A DNA stretch of 64,000 nt from Alphaproteobacteria bacterium (GCA_022425485.1 JAKMFL010000051.1:62001-126000); one strand, 5' to 3'. Shown: positions 36,601 through 46,750, counted from the stretch's first letter. The notes: generated by a model not told the origin, from the sequence alone. Made by a program: numbers and translations.

Positions 36601-39300
36601 CTAATCGTCCCTATCAGCTAGGGCTGATTTTAAATCATAAAGAACAGATAGCGCTTGTTTTGGGGTTAGGCTATCTGGTTCTAACTCTGCTATCATCTGG
36701 CGGAGGTTTTCCATTTCCTCATCACTTTCCGTCTCGCTATCATACGCATTATTTTGACTATTTTCGGGCAGGTCAAATAAAGGCAGAGAAGATCGCTCCC
36801 CCTGCAAACTCCCTGCTTCTAGCTTGCTGACGAGGTGAGCCGCCCGTTTCGTGACTGATTTTGGCAAGCCAGCAAGGCGGGCTACATGCACCCCATATGA
36901 TTTATCAGCCGCGCCGCTAGCAACCTGATGCAAGAAAATGATTGCCCCTTTCCATTCTTTGACCTGCATCGCATGCGGGCGCAGGCGCGTCAATTGGCCT
37001 TGCAGGGCCGTTAGCTCGTGATAATGGGTTGCAAACAACGCGCGGCAACCAATATTATTGTGCAAATATTCAAGGCAAGCCCACGCAATAGCCAACCCAT
37101 CCCAAGTAGCTGTACCCCGTCCAATCTCATCTAAAATAACCAGCGACTTGCTGGTGGATTGATTAAGGATAGCCGCAGTTTCTACCATTTCCACCATAAA
37201 GGTTGATTGCCCACGTGCGAGATCGTCTGATGCACCAACGCGGCTAAAAATCTTGTCGACAATCCCAATTTCGGCGCGTCTTGCAGGGACAAAAAAACCT
37301 GCCTGTGCCAAAATGGCCATATGCGCATTCTGCCGCAGATAGGTAGACTTACCTGCCATATTAGGGCCCGTTAACAGCCACAGATTAGCCTCCTCAGACA
37401 GCAGACAATCATTAGCGATAAATTGTGCATCATGACCAACTGCCTGTTCCACAACCGGATGCCGCCCAGCTTCGATAGTAAAGCTGGTATCATCGCGCAA
37501 TTGCGGACAACAATAATCATATAAATCTGCTAGCTTTGCTGTAGAGCAGGCTACATCAAGAGCGGCCACCGCATCCGCACAGGCTGCTATGATATCCTTT
37601 GCAGAAATAACTTCCCTGACCAGCTGTTCAAATAAATGCACTTCTAGGGCCAAGGCTTTATCAGAAGCAGAGCCTAAAGCCTGTTCCATCTCGGCGAGCT
37701 CAGTAGTGGTAAACCGCACCGCCTGAGCCGTTGTTTGGCGGTGGATAAACTGCGGTTCAGACATTAACTTATCTGCATGCGCCGCGCGCACCTCAATATG
37801 ATAGCCTAGCACATTATTATGTTTGATTTTCAGTGCCGAGACACCGGTTATTTCGGCGTAATTGGCCTGCAAGCCTGCCATTAGGCGGCGGCTTTCATCG
37901 CGCATCTGCCGCAATTCATCTAGCTGGCTGTCATACCCTTGCCGGATAAAATGCCCGTCTCTGGCCAGCAAAGGCAACTCATCAGCAAGTGCAGGCGTAA
38001 TTTTCTCTGCCAGCGGAGCAGGGTTTTGCGCAATTTCTGCGAGTGCCAAAATTTCAAGCTGGCTTTCTGCGGTACCAGAGCGATTTAACAAAAGTGAGAG
38101 CGAACGCGCTTTAAACAGCCCTTGGGCAAGAGCAGCAAGATCGCGCGGCCCCCCACGCGAGGTTACGAGCCGCGAGAGGGCACGTTCAATATCAGGAAGG
38201 GTGCTTAAGATATCGGATGTTTCCGCACTGATAATCGGGTTCTGGGTAAACCATGTTGCCAGCCCCAGCCGCGCTTCTATCTCGGCACGGCCTGTTAGAG
38301 GGGCAGAAAGCCGTGTATGCAATAACCGGGCCCCACCCGCGGTACTGGTTTTATCAATAGCCGATAATAGGCTGCCTTTGCGCTCTCCTGTTAAGGTACG
38401 CGAAAGCTCTAACGATTTTCTAGTTGCCGTATCAATAACCATAAACGCGTCCGGCCATTGCGCGGATAGGGGCTTTAGATACGGCATGGTCTCTAGCTGT
38501 GTTTGCTGCAAATATGCCAGCAAGCCGCCAGCTGCGGAAAGCATTTGCGCGCTGAACTGCCCCATCCCTTGCAATGTGGATACATCATAATGCGTAAATA
38601 GCGTCTGTTCTGCTTTGCGGTGGTTAAAAGCAGAAGCGCTGAGCGCGGTTCCGCGCTCCGCATTTACCAGCGGCTCTATCTTTTCTGCCAGGTCTTCTGG
38701 ATACACAAATTCAGCAACATTCAGCTGCGTTAAAATCGTATCAATATCTTGGCCTGCGCATTCCTGAACCTGAAAGCTGCCCGTAGACATATCTGCCCAT
38801 GCAAGGGCAAATTTATCGCTGACACGGCCAATAGCCGCCAGAAAATTATTCTGATAGGCGTCTAACAGCCCATCTTCTTGCAACGTGCCGGGCGTAATAA
38901 CGCGTACCACATCACGTGGTAACGGCCCTTTTCCGCCTCTCTTTTTAAAGGCTTCTGGGGTTTCTGATTGTTCGCATACCGCAACCCTATGCCCAAGTTT
39001 TATTAATTTTGCTAAATAATTATCTGCTGCATGCACCGGCACGCCGCACATTTGCACCCGCTTACCCTCAATTTCACCGCGATGGGTCAGGGCAATGCCA
39101 AGCGCTTCGGAAGCAATTTCCGCATCGTGCAAAAACATTTCATAAAAATCACCCATCCGATAGAAAAGCAGTATATCGTGATACTGTTCTTTAACAGCTA
39201 GATATTGCGCCATCATCGGGGTTAGCTTTTGCGAATTGTCAGTTTTATTCTGTTTCAAACGTTTAGAGTTTCGATTAAGTTGATAGCTAAGGTCGTCCAC
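36601..39300 (-). CDS. mutS: DNA mismatch repair protein MutS
   Basis: MutS, 899 residues, recognises mismatches. The mismatch-reading Phe-x-Glu is in RMGDFYEMF near 47-55. The ATPase has the Walker A TGPNMAGKSTYLRQNA near 640 and the DEIGRGTATWDGLAIAWA region. The start is GTG at 39300. A MutL gene is not in the window. It is divergent from maeB across 55 bp. Confidence 0.97.
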   Translation of the reverse strand: MDDLSYQLNRNSKRLKQNKTDNSQKLTPMMAQYLAVKEQYHDILLFYRMGDFYEMFLHDAEIASEALGIALTHRGEIEGKRVQMCGVPVHAADNYLAKLIKLGHRVAVCEQSETPEAFKKRGGKGPLPRDVVRVITPGTLQEDGLLDAYQNNFLAAIGRVSDKFALAWADMSTGSFQVQECAGQDIDTILTQLNVAEFVYPEDLAEKIEPLVNAERGTALSASAFNHRKAEQTLFTHYDVSTLQGMGQFSAQMLSAAGGLLAYLQQTQLETMPYLKPLSAQWPDAFMVIDTATRKSLELSRTLTGERKGSLLSAIDKTSTAGGARLLHTRLSAPLTGRAEIEARLGLATWFTQNPIISAETSDILSTLPDIERALSRLVTSRGGPRDLAALAQGLFKARSLSLLLNRSGTAESQLEILALAEIAQNPAPLAEKITPALADELPLLARDGHFIRQGYDSQLDELRQMRDESRRLMAGLQANYAEITGVSALKIKHNNVLGYHIEVRAAHADKLMSEPQFIHRQTTAQAVRFTTTELAEMEQALGSASDKALALEVHLFEQLVREVISAKDIIAACADAVAALDVACSTAKLADLYDYCCPQLRDDTSFTIEAGRHPVVEQAVGHDAQFIANDCLLSEEANLWLLTGPNMAGKSTYLRQNAHMAILAQAGFFVPARRAEIGIVDKIFSRVGASDDLARGQSTFMVEMVETAAILNQSTSKSLVILDEIGRGTATWDGLAIAWACLEYLHNNIGCRALFATHYHELTALQGQLTRLRPHAMQVKEWKGAIIFLHQVASGAADKSYGVHVARLAGLPKSVTKRAAHLVSKLEAGSLQGERSSLPLFDLPENSQNNAYDSETESDEEMENLRQMIAELEPDSLTPKQALSVLYDLKSALADRDD

Positions 39301-39355
39301 TGGTTTACCTAAAACCTTCTTTATACATAGTTATGAAAAAAAGTAGAAACATCAC

Positions 39356-41608
39356 ATGAAAAAATCATTCAAAAAAGAAGCTTTGCAATTCCATTCTGAT
39401 GGCCGGCCGGGCAAATTGGAGATTACGCCAACTAAGCCACTGACCACTCAGCGTGACTTATCGCTTGCTTACTCTCCAGGTGTTGCTGAGCCCTGCCTTG
39501 CGATCGAAGCTGATCCCAACCTTGCCTATGACTATACCGCCAAGGGCAATATCGTTGCTGTTATATCAAATGGATCTGCTGTTTTGGGTCTTGGCAATAT
39601 TGGCGCGATGGCTTCGAAGCCTGTGATGGAAGGCAAGGCCGTCCTTTTTAAGAAGTTTGCCGATATTGATGGTATGGATTTAGAATTAGATACCCAAGAT
39701 GTAGACAGGTTTGTGGATGCGGTTAGCCTGCTTGGGCCTTCTTTTGGCGGTATTAACCTTGAAGATATCCGGTCTCCTGAATGTTTTATCATTGAACAGC
39801 GCCTGCGCGAGATGATGGATATCCCAGTATTCCATGATGATCAGCATGGCACCGCGATTATTGCGGCAGCCGGCCTGATTAACGCGCTGCATCTAACAGG
39901 GCGCGAGATGAAGGATATCAAAGTTGTATCAAATGGGGCAGGTGCTGCGTCTATCGCTTGTGTTGAGCTTATAAAGGCTATGGGCGTCAAACATGAAAAT
40001 GTGATTCTATGTGACCGTTCGGGTGTTATTTATCAAGGACGCGAAGAGGGCATGAATCAGTGGAAATCCGCGCATGCTGTTAAAACAGAGGCACGCAATC
40101 TGGTTGATGCCTTAAAAGGTGCGGATGTCTTTTTAGGCCTTTCAGCGGCAAAGGCAGTCACCCCTGAAATGCTGAAAAGTATGGCTGATAAACCGATTGT
40201 ATTCGCTATGGCAAACCCAGAACCAGAGATTATGCCCGATATAGCGAAAAAAGCACGTCCTGATGCGATTATCGCAACAGGTCGTTCTGATTTTCCTAAT
40301 CAGGTAAATAATGTGCTTGGCTTTCCTTATATTTTCCGCGGCGCACTAGATGTGCGGGCATCTGCCATTAATGAAGAGATGAAAATTGCCGCGGCAAATG
40401 CGATTGCAATGCTGGCGCGCGAAGATGTTCCTGACGAAGTTAATCATGCCTATTCTGGCGAGCAGCTGCGGTATGGTACTGAATATATTATCCCTGCACC
40501 GTTTGACCCGCGGCTTATATCCGCAGTGTCCTCAGCTGTTGCGGAAGCGGCGATGGACACAGGGGTAGCGCGCAAGCCTATCGAAGATATCGAAGCTTAT
40601 AAGCGCGATTTGTCTGCTCGGTTAGATCCGACCGCGTCTTTCTTGCAGGATGTTTTCGCCCGCATTACGCCGGAACAGAAAAGAGTGGTCTTTACCGAAG
40701 GCGAGGAAGAAGTGTCTATTCGCGGCGCAATCGCCTTTCGCAATGCTGGATATGGGCGTCCGATTTTGCTGGGGCGTGAAGCACGTATCAAACAGCGTAT
40801 CGAAGATATGGGTCTTGATGGCGCCATTGATTTTGAAATTATCAATGCCAAAATTTCTGACCATAATGATGAATATATTCAGTATCTTTACGAAAAATTA
40901 CAACGTAACGGTATCTTGCAACGTGATTGCCAGCGGATGGTTAATCTGGACAGAAATGTATTTGCGGCCTGTATGGTGGCACATGGTCACGCAGATGCGC
41001 TTGTCACTGGCATGACCCGTTCTTTCCAAGCAAGCTTTGAGCATGTAACCCGCGTCATTAACCCCGCCAAAGACAAAGATTTTGCCGCCACCTCGATGCT
41101 GATATCCAAAGGCCGTACGGTGTTTATTGGTGATACCTCTATTCATGAGCGCCCTACAGGTGAGCAAATGGCCGATATTGCCGAAGCCATTGCCGAAAAA
41201 GCCCGCCTAATGGGACACACACCACGTGTTGCGTTTCTGTCATTTTCCAGCTTTGGTCGGCCTGCCAGCCAGATAACCCAAGCGGCCCGTGATGCAGCAG
41301 CTGTGTTGGATAAACGAAAAGTTGATTTCGAATATGAAGGCGAAATGACAGCGGATATTGCATTGGATTTCGATTTAATGCAGAGTAGCTACCCATTCTC
41401 GCGCTTGACAGCAGCAGCCAATATTCTGGTAATGCCGGGGCTTCATTCTGCTAATATTTCTTTTAATCTGATGCAACAGCTGGGCGGCGGAACCGTTATT
41501 GGGCCAATGATTTTGAACGCCGAATTCCCCTTCCAGATTATTCCGATGAACGCGACAGTGAATGACCTGGTAAATGCAGCAGCATTAGCGGCCTATGAAT
41601 CGTTGTAA
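39356..41608 (+). CDS. maeB: NADP-type malic enzyme with phosphotransacetylase-like domain
   Basis: A 750-residue fusion that converts malate to pyruvate and CO2 with NAD(P)+. The malic enzyme half (1 to about 430) has SLAYSPGVAEPC, NGSAVLGLGNIG and the FHDDQHGTAIIAAAGLINAL metal and substrate region. The C-terminal half is a phosphotransacetylase-like domain, usually regulatory (acetyl-CoA binding) in this family, with ADALVTGMTRSF and VMPGLHSANISFNLMQQLGG. Length and layout match the long MaeB form. Confidence 0.95.
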   Translation: MKKSFKKEALQFHSDGRPGKLEITPTKPLTTQRDLSLAYSPGVAEPCLAIEADPNLAYDYTAKGNIVAVISNGSAVLGLGNIGAMASKPVMEGKAVLFKKFADIDGMDLELDTQDVDRFVDAVSLLGPSFGGINLEDIRSPECFIIEQRLREMMDIPVFHDDQHGTAIIAAAGLINALHLTGREMKDIKVVSNGAGAASIACVELIKAMGVKHENVILCDRSGVIYQGREEGMNQWKSAHAVKTEARNLVDALKGADVFLGLSAAKAVTPEMLKSMADKPIVFAMANPEPEIMPDIAKKARPDAIIATGRSDFPNQVNNVLGFPYIFRGALDVRASAINEEMKIAAANAIAMLAREDVPDEVNHAYSGEQLRYGTEYIIPAPFDPRLISAVSSAVAEAAMDTGVARKPIEDIEAYKRDLSARLDPTASFLQDVFARITPEQKRVVFTEGEEEVSIRGAIAFRNAGYGRPILLGREARIKQRIEDMGLDGAIDFEIINAKISDHNDEYIQYLYEKLQRNGILQRDCQRMVNLDRNVFAACMVAHGHADALVTGMTRSFQASFEHVTRVINPAKDKDFAATSMLISKGRTVFIGDTSIHERPTGEQMADIAEAIAEKARLMGHTPRVAFLSFSSFGRPASQITQAARDAAAVLDKRKVDFEYEGEMTADIALDFDLMQSSYPFSRLTAAANILVMPGLHSANISFNLMQQLGGGTVIGPMILNAEFPFQIIPMNATVNDLVNAAALAAYESL

Positions 41609-41652
41609 GTGAAGATGCCAAATATACAGGCAAGGATGGAACAAACTCAGCC

Positions 41653-43059
41653 ATGCAAGCAGAGCCATCTTATCTAACAGGACTTGTCCGACGCCTGTTA
41701 CGACTATTATCAGGGGTGATTGTCGGCATCATTCTGCTGCTTATCTTTGAGCGTATTCGTTTTATTGATGCCCTGTTTATTTTGAGCATAGGGGGCGGTG
41801 TCGGTTTTTATCTCATGCGTAATGAGGGGCATGCGCTGCTGCATCTTAAAACCTATTTCCGGGCTAAAGCCGCAGCAGCCAATCCCGCAGATTTTATTCC
41901 CTCTAAAGAACAGGGTCTGCGATCTTCTGAATTTGATGATACAGAGCTAACCGATCTTATCTGGACAGTATCTAGTGCTGAGCAGCAAGCCTCTACTGCT
42001 GCACGTAATCTGCGATTAGACAGCCAGTACCGACATGAAGTGCTCTATAATCTGCCCTTGCCCCTTATTATTTTAAATGATGATGGGCAAGTCAGCGAAT
42101 TTAACAAACAAGCTAAAGAGTTGTTTGACCATATTGATATTGGCAAACCTATTGCCTTTATCATCCGCAATAATGAAGTGCTGGAAGCCATACAACAGGT
42201 CAATAGGGGGGAAGCTAGTTTCAATGAAATACAGCTTTCCACCGGTTTTACTGTTAAACGCCATTTTGCCGTGCTGACGTCAAATTTCTCTGCTGATGAG
42301 AAGAGCCGCACCGCTATTACCTTCATTGACCGAACCTTGGCGATGGAGGCAGAAAAAATGCGCTCAGACTTTGTGGCTAATGTTAGTCATGAGCTGCGCA
42401 CACCGCTTACCTCTATCCTTGGGTTTGTTGAAACCTTGCAAGGGACAGCAGGAGCAGAGAAAAAAACCCGAGAAAAATTTTTGAATATCCTGCAACAACA
42501 GGCCGAGCGTATGTTCCGGCTCGCCACGGATCAGCTATCGCTAGCACGCATTGAACAAACTGAGCAATATGTGCCAAATGATGCTTGCGATTTGAGCCTT
42601 ATCTGTAACCGAGTGATAACGACGTTGCAAAAACAAGCGGAGATTGCACAAATTATTCTGAATTTTAACCAGCCACAATCGCCTGTTCTTGTTAAAGGTA
42701 GCCCTGACGAGCTGGTACAGATGATTCAGAATCTAGTTGAAAATGGTATCCGCTATGGCCGCACCGGCGGTGAGGTAAAAATCACTTTAGAGACGCAGGC
42801 TAAAAACCCCGTTGCCCCGCAACAGCCTTTTTGTTGTATCCATATTAGCGATAATGGAGAGGGAATAGACAAAGAACATCTGCCACGTCTTACAGAACGT
42901 TTTTACCGGGTTGATAAAGACAGATCGCGCACCAGAGGCGGCACTGGACTGGGGCTGGCCATTGTAAAACATATTGTTAACCATCATCGTGGACATCTGC
43001 ACATCACCTCTGAAGCTGGCAAAGGCTCAACCTTCTCTGTTTATTTACCGCGCCCTTAA
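41653..43059 (+). CDS. phoR: PhoR-like sensor histidine kinase
   Basis: A 468-residue kinase. Two N-terminal membrane helices (about 15-60) are followed by a PAS-like region (YNLPLPLIILNDDGQVSEFN). The HisKA box is FVANVSHELRTPLTSILG, with the phospho-His in SHELRTP. The ATPase motifs are NLVENGIRYG, DNGEGID and GTGLGLAIVKHI. No periplasmic sensor loop of size is present, as in PhoR, which reads the state of the Pst transporter through PhoU. phoB follows after 134 bp. The pstSCAB-phoU genes that often lie between phoR and phoB in this class are absent here. Confidence 0.85.
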   Translation: MQAEPSYLTGLVRRLLRLLSGVIVGIILLLIFERIRFIDALFILSIGGGVGFYLMRNEGHALLHLKTYFRAKAAAANPADFIPSKEQGLRSSEFDDTELTDLIWTVSSAEQQASTAARNLRLDSQYRHEVLYNLPLPLIILNDDGQVSEFNKQAKELFDHIDIGKPIAFIIRNNEVLEAIQQVNRGEASFNEIQLSTGFTVKRHFAVLTSNFSADEKSRTAITFIDRTLAMEAEKMRSDFVANVSHELRTPLTSILGFVETLQGTAGAEKKTREKFLNILQQQAERMFRLATDQLSLARIEQTEQYVPNDACDLSLICNRVITTLQKQAEIAQIILNFNQPQSPVLVKGSPDELVQMIQNLVENGIRYGRTGGEVKITLETQAKNPVAPQQPFCCIHISDNGEGIDKEHLPRLTERFYRVDKDRSRTRGGTGLGLAIVKHIVNHHRGHLHITSEAGKGSTFSVYLPRP

Positions 43060-43082
43060 ACTGGATTCATTCATCAAGAAAA

Positions 43083-43128
43083 TTGTCATAAAATAGTCAC
43101 ATTTTTGTATTAATTAGTAAACTGTCAT
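43083..43128 (+). promoter_or_regulatory. Pho box upstream of phoB
   Basis: TTGTCAT-AAAA-TAGTCAC at 43083-43100 is two 7-bp half-sites 11 bp apart, close to the consensus CTGTCAT-N4-CTGTCAC. A further perfect CTGTCAT is at 43122-43128, not in the same phase. This suggests phosphate-starvation autoregulation of phoB by PhoB, separate from readthrough from phoR. The start of phoB is about 65 bp downstream. Confidence 0.75.
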
Positions 43129-43193
43129 ATTGTGGCTTATTACGAGCATGTCATCCAGACTTACCAATGAACGATTTAAATCAGCACTGATCT

Positions 43194-43886
43194 ATGGAAA
43201 CAGCTAAAAAAATATTGGTTATCGAAGATGAGCAAGATATCCAAACATTGCTTGATTATAATCTAAGCCAAGCTGGTTTTGAGATTATCCTATGCGAAAA
43301 TGGGGAAGATGGTCTTCTGCTTGCTATTGAAAGCCAGCCTGACCTGATTTTGCTCGATTGGATGCTACCGCTTTTGTCTGGCATTGAGGTTTTACGCCAA
43401 CTTCGGAGCCGCATGGATACCAGAGACATTCCCGTTATTATGCTAACAGCCAGAGGCGAAGAAGGGGATCGCTTGCGGGGTTTGGATGGCGGGGCTGATG
43501 ATTATGTGACCAAACCGTTTAGCCCAGCTGAACTGCTGGCACGGGTTAGAGCTATTATCCGGCGGCAAACACGCGGCTATGATGCCAAACTCACTGGCGG
43601 TGATATCGAACTAGACCTAGAGCAAAAACGGGTGAAACGTGATGGCACCTCTATACATTTAGGGCCTACAGAATTTCGGTTGCTGGAACATTTTATGCGC
43701 AATCAGGGGCGCGTTTATTCACGTGACCAATTGCTAGACAGTGTTTGGGGGAATGATGTTTATGTGGGCATGCGTACGGTAGATGTGCATATAAGAAGGC
43801 TGCGCAAGGCCATCAACATTACGGGTGGGCCAGATATGATCCGAACCGTGCGCTCAATGGGATATTCTTTTGAGGTGCGCGATTAA
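43194..43886 (+). CDS. phoB: Phosphate regulon response regulator PhoB
   Basis: A 230-residue OmpR/PhoB-type regulator. The receiver domain has the acidic pair in VIEDEQD (11-13), the phospho-accepting Asp55 in LILLDWMLP and Lys in VTKPFSPAELLARV. The winged-helix C-terminus carries LGPTEFRLLEHFMRNQGRVY and the TVDVHIRRLRKAI recognition region. Overall it is closest to PhoB, and the Pho box in front and the PhoR-like kinase before it agree. Confidence 0.92.
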   Translation: METAKKILVIEDEQDIQTLLDYNLSQAGFEIILCENGEDGLLLAIESQPDLILLDWMLPLLSGIEVLRQLRSRMDTRDIPVIMLTARGEEGDRLRGLDGGADDYVTKPFSPAELLARVRAIIRRQTRGYDAKLTGGDIELDLEQKRVKRDGTSIHLGPTEFRLLEHFMRNQGRVYSRDQLLDSVWGNDVYVGMRTVDVHIRRLRKAINITGGPDMIRTVRSMGYSFEVRD

Positions 43887-43984
43887 TCCTCGCTTATCAT
43901 TTTTTACTTGTTGCAGGCTCTAATCACGATAATATGGGCGCGTTAGGTTCCTTTCCTTGACTGTTAGAAGAGCGTCATTCCACC

Positions 43985-44617
43985 GTGAAATCACTATCCT
44001 TTTTTGCTGCGCCGCGAGCTTTCACCCCTTTTATTTTAGGCCTTTTTGTTCTGGCTTTAAGCGCTTGTCAGCCGGTTACCCTGACCCTGACAAAATCAGG
44101 CTTAAAAACAAGCCTACCAACAGCCTCCATACCCAAACAGGCCGAGACGCTTAGCACCCAAGAACAGCGCGCACCCCAGCCTGAAGCCCTTTCAGAAGAA
44201 CTGCCAGAAGAATTATCAGAAGAATCACCCGAAGAATTACCAGAAGAGACGATCGCAGAGATACGAGAAGGCGAAGCAGCTATTGAAACAGCAAATCTTG
44301 CTTCGCCGCCCGCAATAGAGCTACCTGCAGAGCTGCCAAAAATTACCGCCATCGACCCGCAAGAACTGCTTGGCAAAACCGCAGACTATATTGCCAGCCA
44401 ACTTGGTGAGGCTGATTTTAAGCGAAGGGAAGGACAGATCGGTATCTGGCAATATTGGCAAGCCAATTGTGTGGTAGATTTTTTCTTTCAAAATACCGAT
44501 GATACATCCAATTTATCCCAAAAAACCGCGATAGCGCTTGATGTTCGGAAGCGCATAATTGGCCAGCCTTTGGATGAAGAACGATGCCAAAAAGAGCTGT
44601 ATCAGCGCCAACTTTAA
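43985..44617 (+). CDS. Putative lipoprotein with Glu-rich repeats
   Basis: A 210-residue protein of unknown function with a signal peptide and a lipobox (LALSAC, Cys28). Residues about 60-110 are a low-complexity Glu/Pro/Ser stretch built from 12-bp repeats. The C-terminal 90 or so residues look folded: LLGKTADYIASQLGEADFKRREGQIGIWQYW, then CVVDFFF, two Cys in all. This resembles a small SmpA/OmlA-like recognition pattern, but I cannot assign it. The start is GTG at 43985. It follows phoB by about 100 bp; a link to phosphate control is unproven. Confidence 0.75.
   Translation: MKSLSFFAAPRAFTPFILGLFVLALSACQPVTLTLTKSGLKTSLPTASIPKQAETLSTQEQRAPQPEALSEELPEELSEESPEELPEETIAEIREGEAAIETANLASPPAIELPAELPKITAIDPQELLGKTADYIASQLGEADFKRREGQIGIWQYWQANCVVDFFFQNTDDTSNLSQKTAIALDVRKRIIGQPLDEERCQKELYQRQL
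44192..44250 (+). repeat. 12-bp tandem repeats in the lipoprotein gene
   Basis: Five imperfect 12-bp units of the kind agaagaattatc encode EELPEELSEESPEELPEE in the linker of the lipoprotein, in frame. Confidence 0.85.
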
Positions 44618-44628
44618 AGGCTGGATTT

Positions 44629-45276
44629 CTAGGTAAATTGCTTATCCTTAAATAGACAATATTGTGATATGGCGCAATTTCCACAATCTGGCTTGCGTGC
44701 CTTGCAAACATATCGGCCATGCAAAATAAGCCAATGATGCGCCCCTTTAAGATAGGCCTTTGGTACCCGCCGCAATAATTCTTTTTCCACTGCATCTGGG
44801 GTTTTTCCAGGGGCCATACCGGTGCGATTTCCAACTCTAAAAATATGCGTATCCACGGCGATAGTTGGATGGCCAAAGGCTTCATTTAGCACAACATTTG
44901 CTGTTTTTCTTCCAACACCGGGCAAGGCCTCAAGCGCCTCTCTATCCTCAGGCACTTCACCATTATGATTATCTAGGAGCATCTGTGAGAGCTTGATGAC
45001 ATTTTCTGCCTTTGTATTAAACAGCCCTATGGTTTTAATGTAGGATTTAACTTCCTCAACACCGAGAGCGACCATCTTTTCAGGGGTGTTGGCTGCGGCG
45101 AATAAACGCCCTGTCGCTTTGTTAACACTGACGTCGGTTGCTTGTGCAGACAGCGCTACGGCAACAAGCAAAGTATAGGCGTCTTCAAACACCAATTCTG
45201 TTCGGGGATCTGAATCCAATTTGGACAAACAGGCAAAAACTTCTTCAATATCTGCTAAGCGCATTTTACGCGGCAT
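44629..45276 (-). CDS. nth: Endonuclease III
   Basis: Nth, 215 residues, a base-excision DNA glycosylase/AP lyase for oxidised pyrimidines. The helix-hairpin-helix LPGVGRKTANVVLNEAF carries the catalytic Lys, and the catalytic Asp is in TIAVDTHIFRV. The 4Fe-4S cluster ligands are the C-terminal Cys set CKARKPDCGNCAISQYC. Full length. Confidence 0.97.
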   Translation of the reverse strand: MPRKMRLADIEEVFACLSKLDSDPRTELVFEDAYTLLVAVALSAQATDVSVNKATGRLFAAANTPEKMVALGVEEVKSYIKTIGLFNTKAENVIKLSQMLLDNHNGEVPEDREALEALPGVGRKTANVVLNEAFGHPTIAVDTHIFRVGNRTGMAPGKTPDAVEKELLRRVPKAYLKGAHHWLILHGRYVCKARKPDCGNCAISQYCLFKDKQFT

Positions 45277-45398
45277 ATTTAAACCCCTTTTTCCCAGCTC
45301 AAAAATGAACTTAACTTGATAAGTATAACGTAAAAACCGTAAGTGGCGAGGGTATAGTTATCCCAACTAAGCAGCGTTGTAAAAAAAGAAGGGTTAAG

Positions 45399-45935
45399 AT
45401 GACAGCTGAAAAGAATACTATAGCGGGACGTTTATGGTTTAATACAAAAGCAGATGCAACAACCGAAACCTATGTCATTACCCTTTGGCCTTATCGCTCG
45501 CTTTCCTTGCGAGGATTTCGGATTTTTATGGCTGTATTGGCTAGTTTGATGAGCATCATCGCTACAGGGTTTTTTTTGCTCGGCGCTTGGCCAGTAATTG
45601 GATTTCTGGGTGCTGAAATTTTAATCGTCTGGTTTGCCTTTAAAATGAATTACCGAGCTGGCCAGCTTGTTGAAAAAGTGGAAATAACGCCCAGCTATGT
45701 TCAGATAACACGCACTAATTGGCGCGGCAATGAAACCCAGATCTGTTTAGATAGCCCATGGGTACGTGCCGAATTATTAGAAGAGCAAGAACACAGGCCT
45801 AAATTATTTTTATGTGCGCATGCCCAGCAGATGGAGATCGGCAGCTTTATGCCGCCAGTGGAAAAAAATGCACTCGCCAAAGCCCTAAATGATGCGTTAA
45901 TGCGCGTGCGTTTTGACAAGGGTGCGCCAGCGTGA
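45399..45935 (+). CDS. DUF2244 integral membrane protein
   Basis: A 178-residue protein with the DUF2244 pattern: ITLWPYRSLSLRGFRIFM before two close membrane helices (about 45-90), then a cytosolic part with NWRGNETQICLDSPWVRAEL and a C-terminal GSFMPPVEKNALAKALNDAL. The function is unknown in the family. The ATG follows GAAGGG. It sits between nth and dapB with its own promoter region to the left. Confidence 0.85.
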   Translation: MTAEKNTIAGRLWFNTKADATTETYVITLWPYRSLSLRGFRIFMAVLASLMSIIATGFFLLGAWPVIGFLGAEILIVWFAFKMNYRAGQLVEKVEITPSYVQITRTNWRGNETQICLDSPWVRAELLEEQEHRPKLFLCAHAQQMEIGSFMPPVEKNALAKALNDALMRVRFDKGAPA

Positions 45936-45940
45936 AACCG

Positions 45941-46750
45941 CTAGCTTGAAGCGTGATTTGACGCGCTTAAAACATCGTCCATCGTGTATAATCCAGGCTT
46001 TTGACAGGCAGCAAAGCGTGCTGCTTTCAACGCGCCTCTAGCAAAAATAACACGGCTTGTTGCGCGGTGGGTGATCTCAATGCGCTCCTGCTGGCCAAAA
46101 AAGGTAACCGTATGCTCGCCTGCAACATCCCCGCCCCGCAAAGCCGCAAAGCCAATTGCACCTGATTTTCGTGCGCCTGTTATACCATCACGCCCACTCT
46201 CTTTATCTGCATCCAGATCGATATCACGTCCCTTGGCTGCTGCACGCCCTAGCGCTAATGCCGTGCCAGACGGGGCATCAATTTTTTGGTTGTGATGAGT
46301 TTCAACAATCTCAATATCCCATTCTGCATCCAATTGACGTGCAATCTGCTCAACAATCTGGCCGAGCAAGGTCACCCCTACAGATGTATTGGCGCAATAA
46401 ACGATAGGGATCTGCGTTGCTGCCTTTCTCAAAACCGCTTCTTCATCAGCAGTCAGGCCGGTGGTGCCAACAACCATCGCTGTCCCGCTAGCCAGCGCAA
46501 TATCTAAATGGCGCATCGTGGCATCGGGGCGTGTAAAATCAATAATGACGCCGCTAGAACCAATGCCAAGGATATGCGCATCCGCGTTAATTTTGACCCC
46601 GCCCATAATGCTGCCAATTGCGGGGCTTTCGTTATGTTCACTTGCGGCGCAGATTTCTATATCGCTACTTTCTGCAACAAGTGAGGCTATCATTTGCCCC
46701 ATTTTTCCAGCCGCACCAGGCAACGCAATTTGCAATTTTTTTTCCGACAT
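45941..46750 (-). CDS. dapB: 4-hydroxy-tetrahydrodipicolinate reductase
   Basis: DapB, 269 residues, an NAD(P)H reductase of lysine and diaminopimelate synthesis. The nucleotide loop is PGAAGKMG near 9-16, with GTTGLT near 105. The catalytic segment is ETHHNQKIDAPSGTALALG near 155, containing the His and Lys. It ends 6 bp from the convergent DUF2244 gene and follows dnaJ. Confidence 0.96.
   Translation of the reverse strand: MSEKKLQIALPGAAGKMGQMIASLVAESSDIEICAASEHNESPAIGSIMGGVKINADAHILGIGSSGVIIDFTRPDATMRHLDIALASGTAMVVGTTGLTADEEAVLRKAATQIPIVYCANTSVGVTLLGQIVEQIARQLDAEWDIEIVETHHNQKIDAPSGTALALGRAAAKGRDIDLDADKESGRDGITGARKSGAIGFAALRGGDVAGEHTVTFFGQQERIEITHRATSRVIFARGALKAARFAACQKPGLYTMDDVLSASNHASS

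Noticed and set aside
37862-38590. 242-codon plus-strand frame opposite mutS
   Set aside because: Lies wholly inside mutS, with Ser/Arg/Ala-rich shadow composition and no family features.
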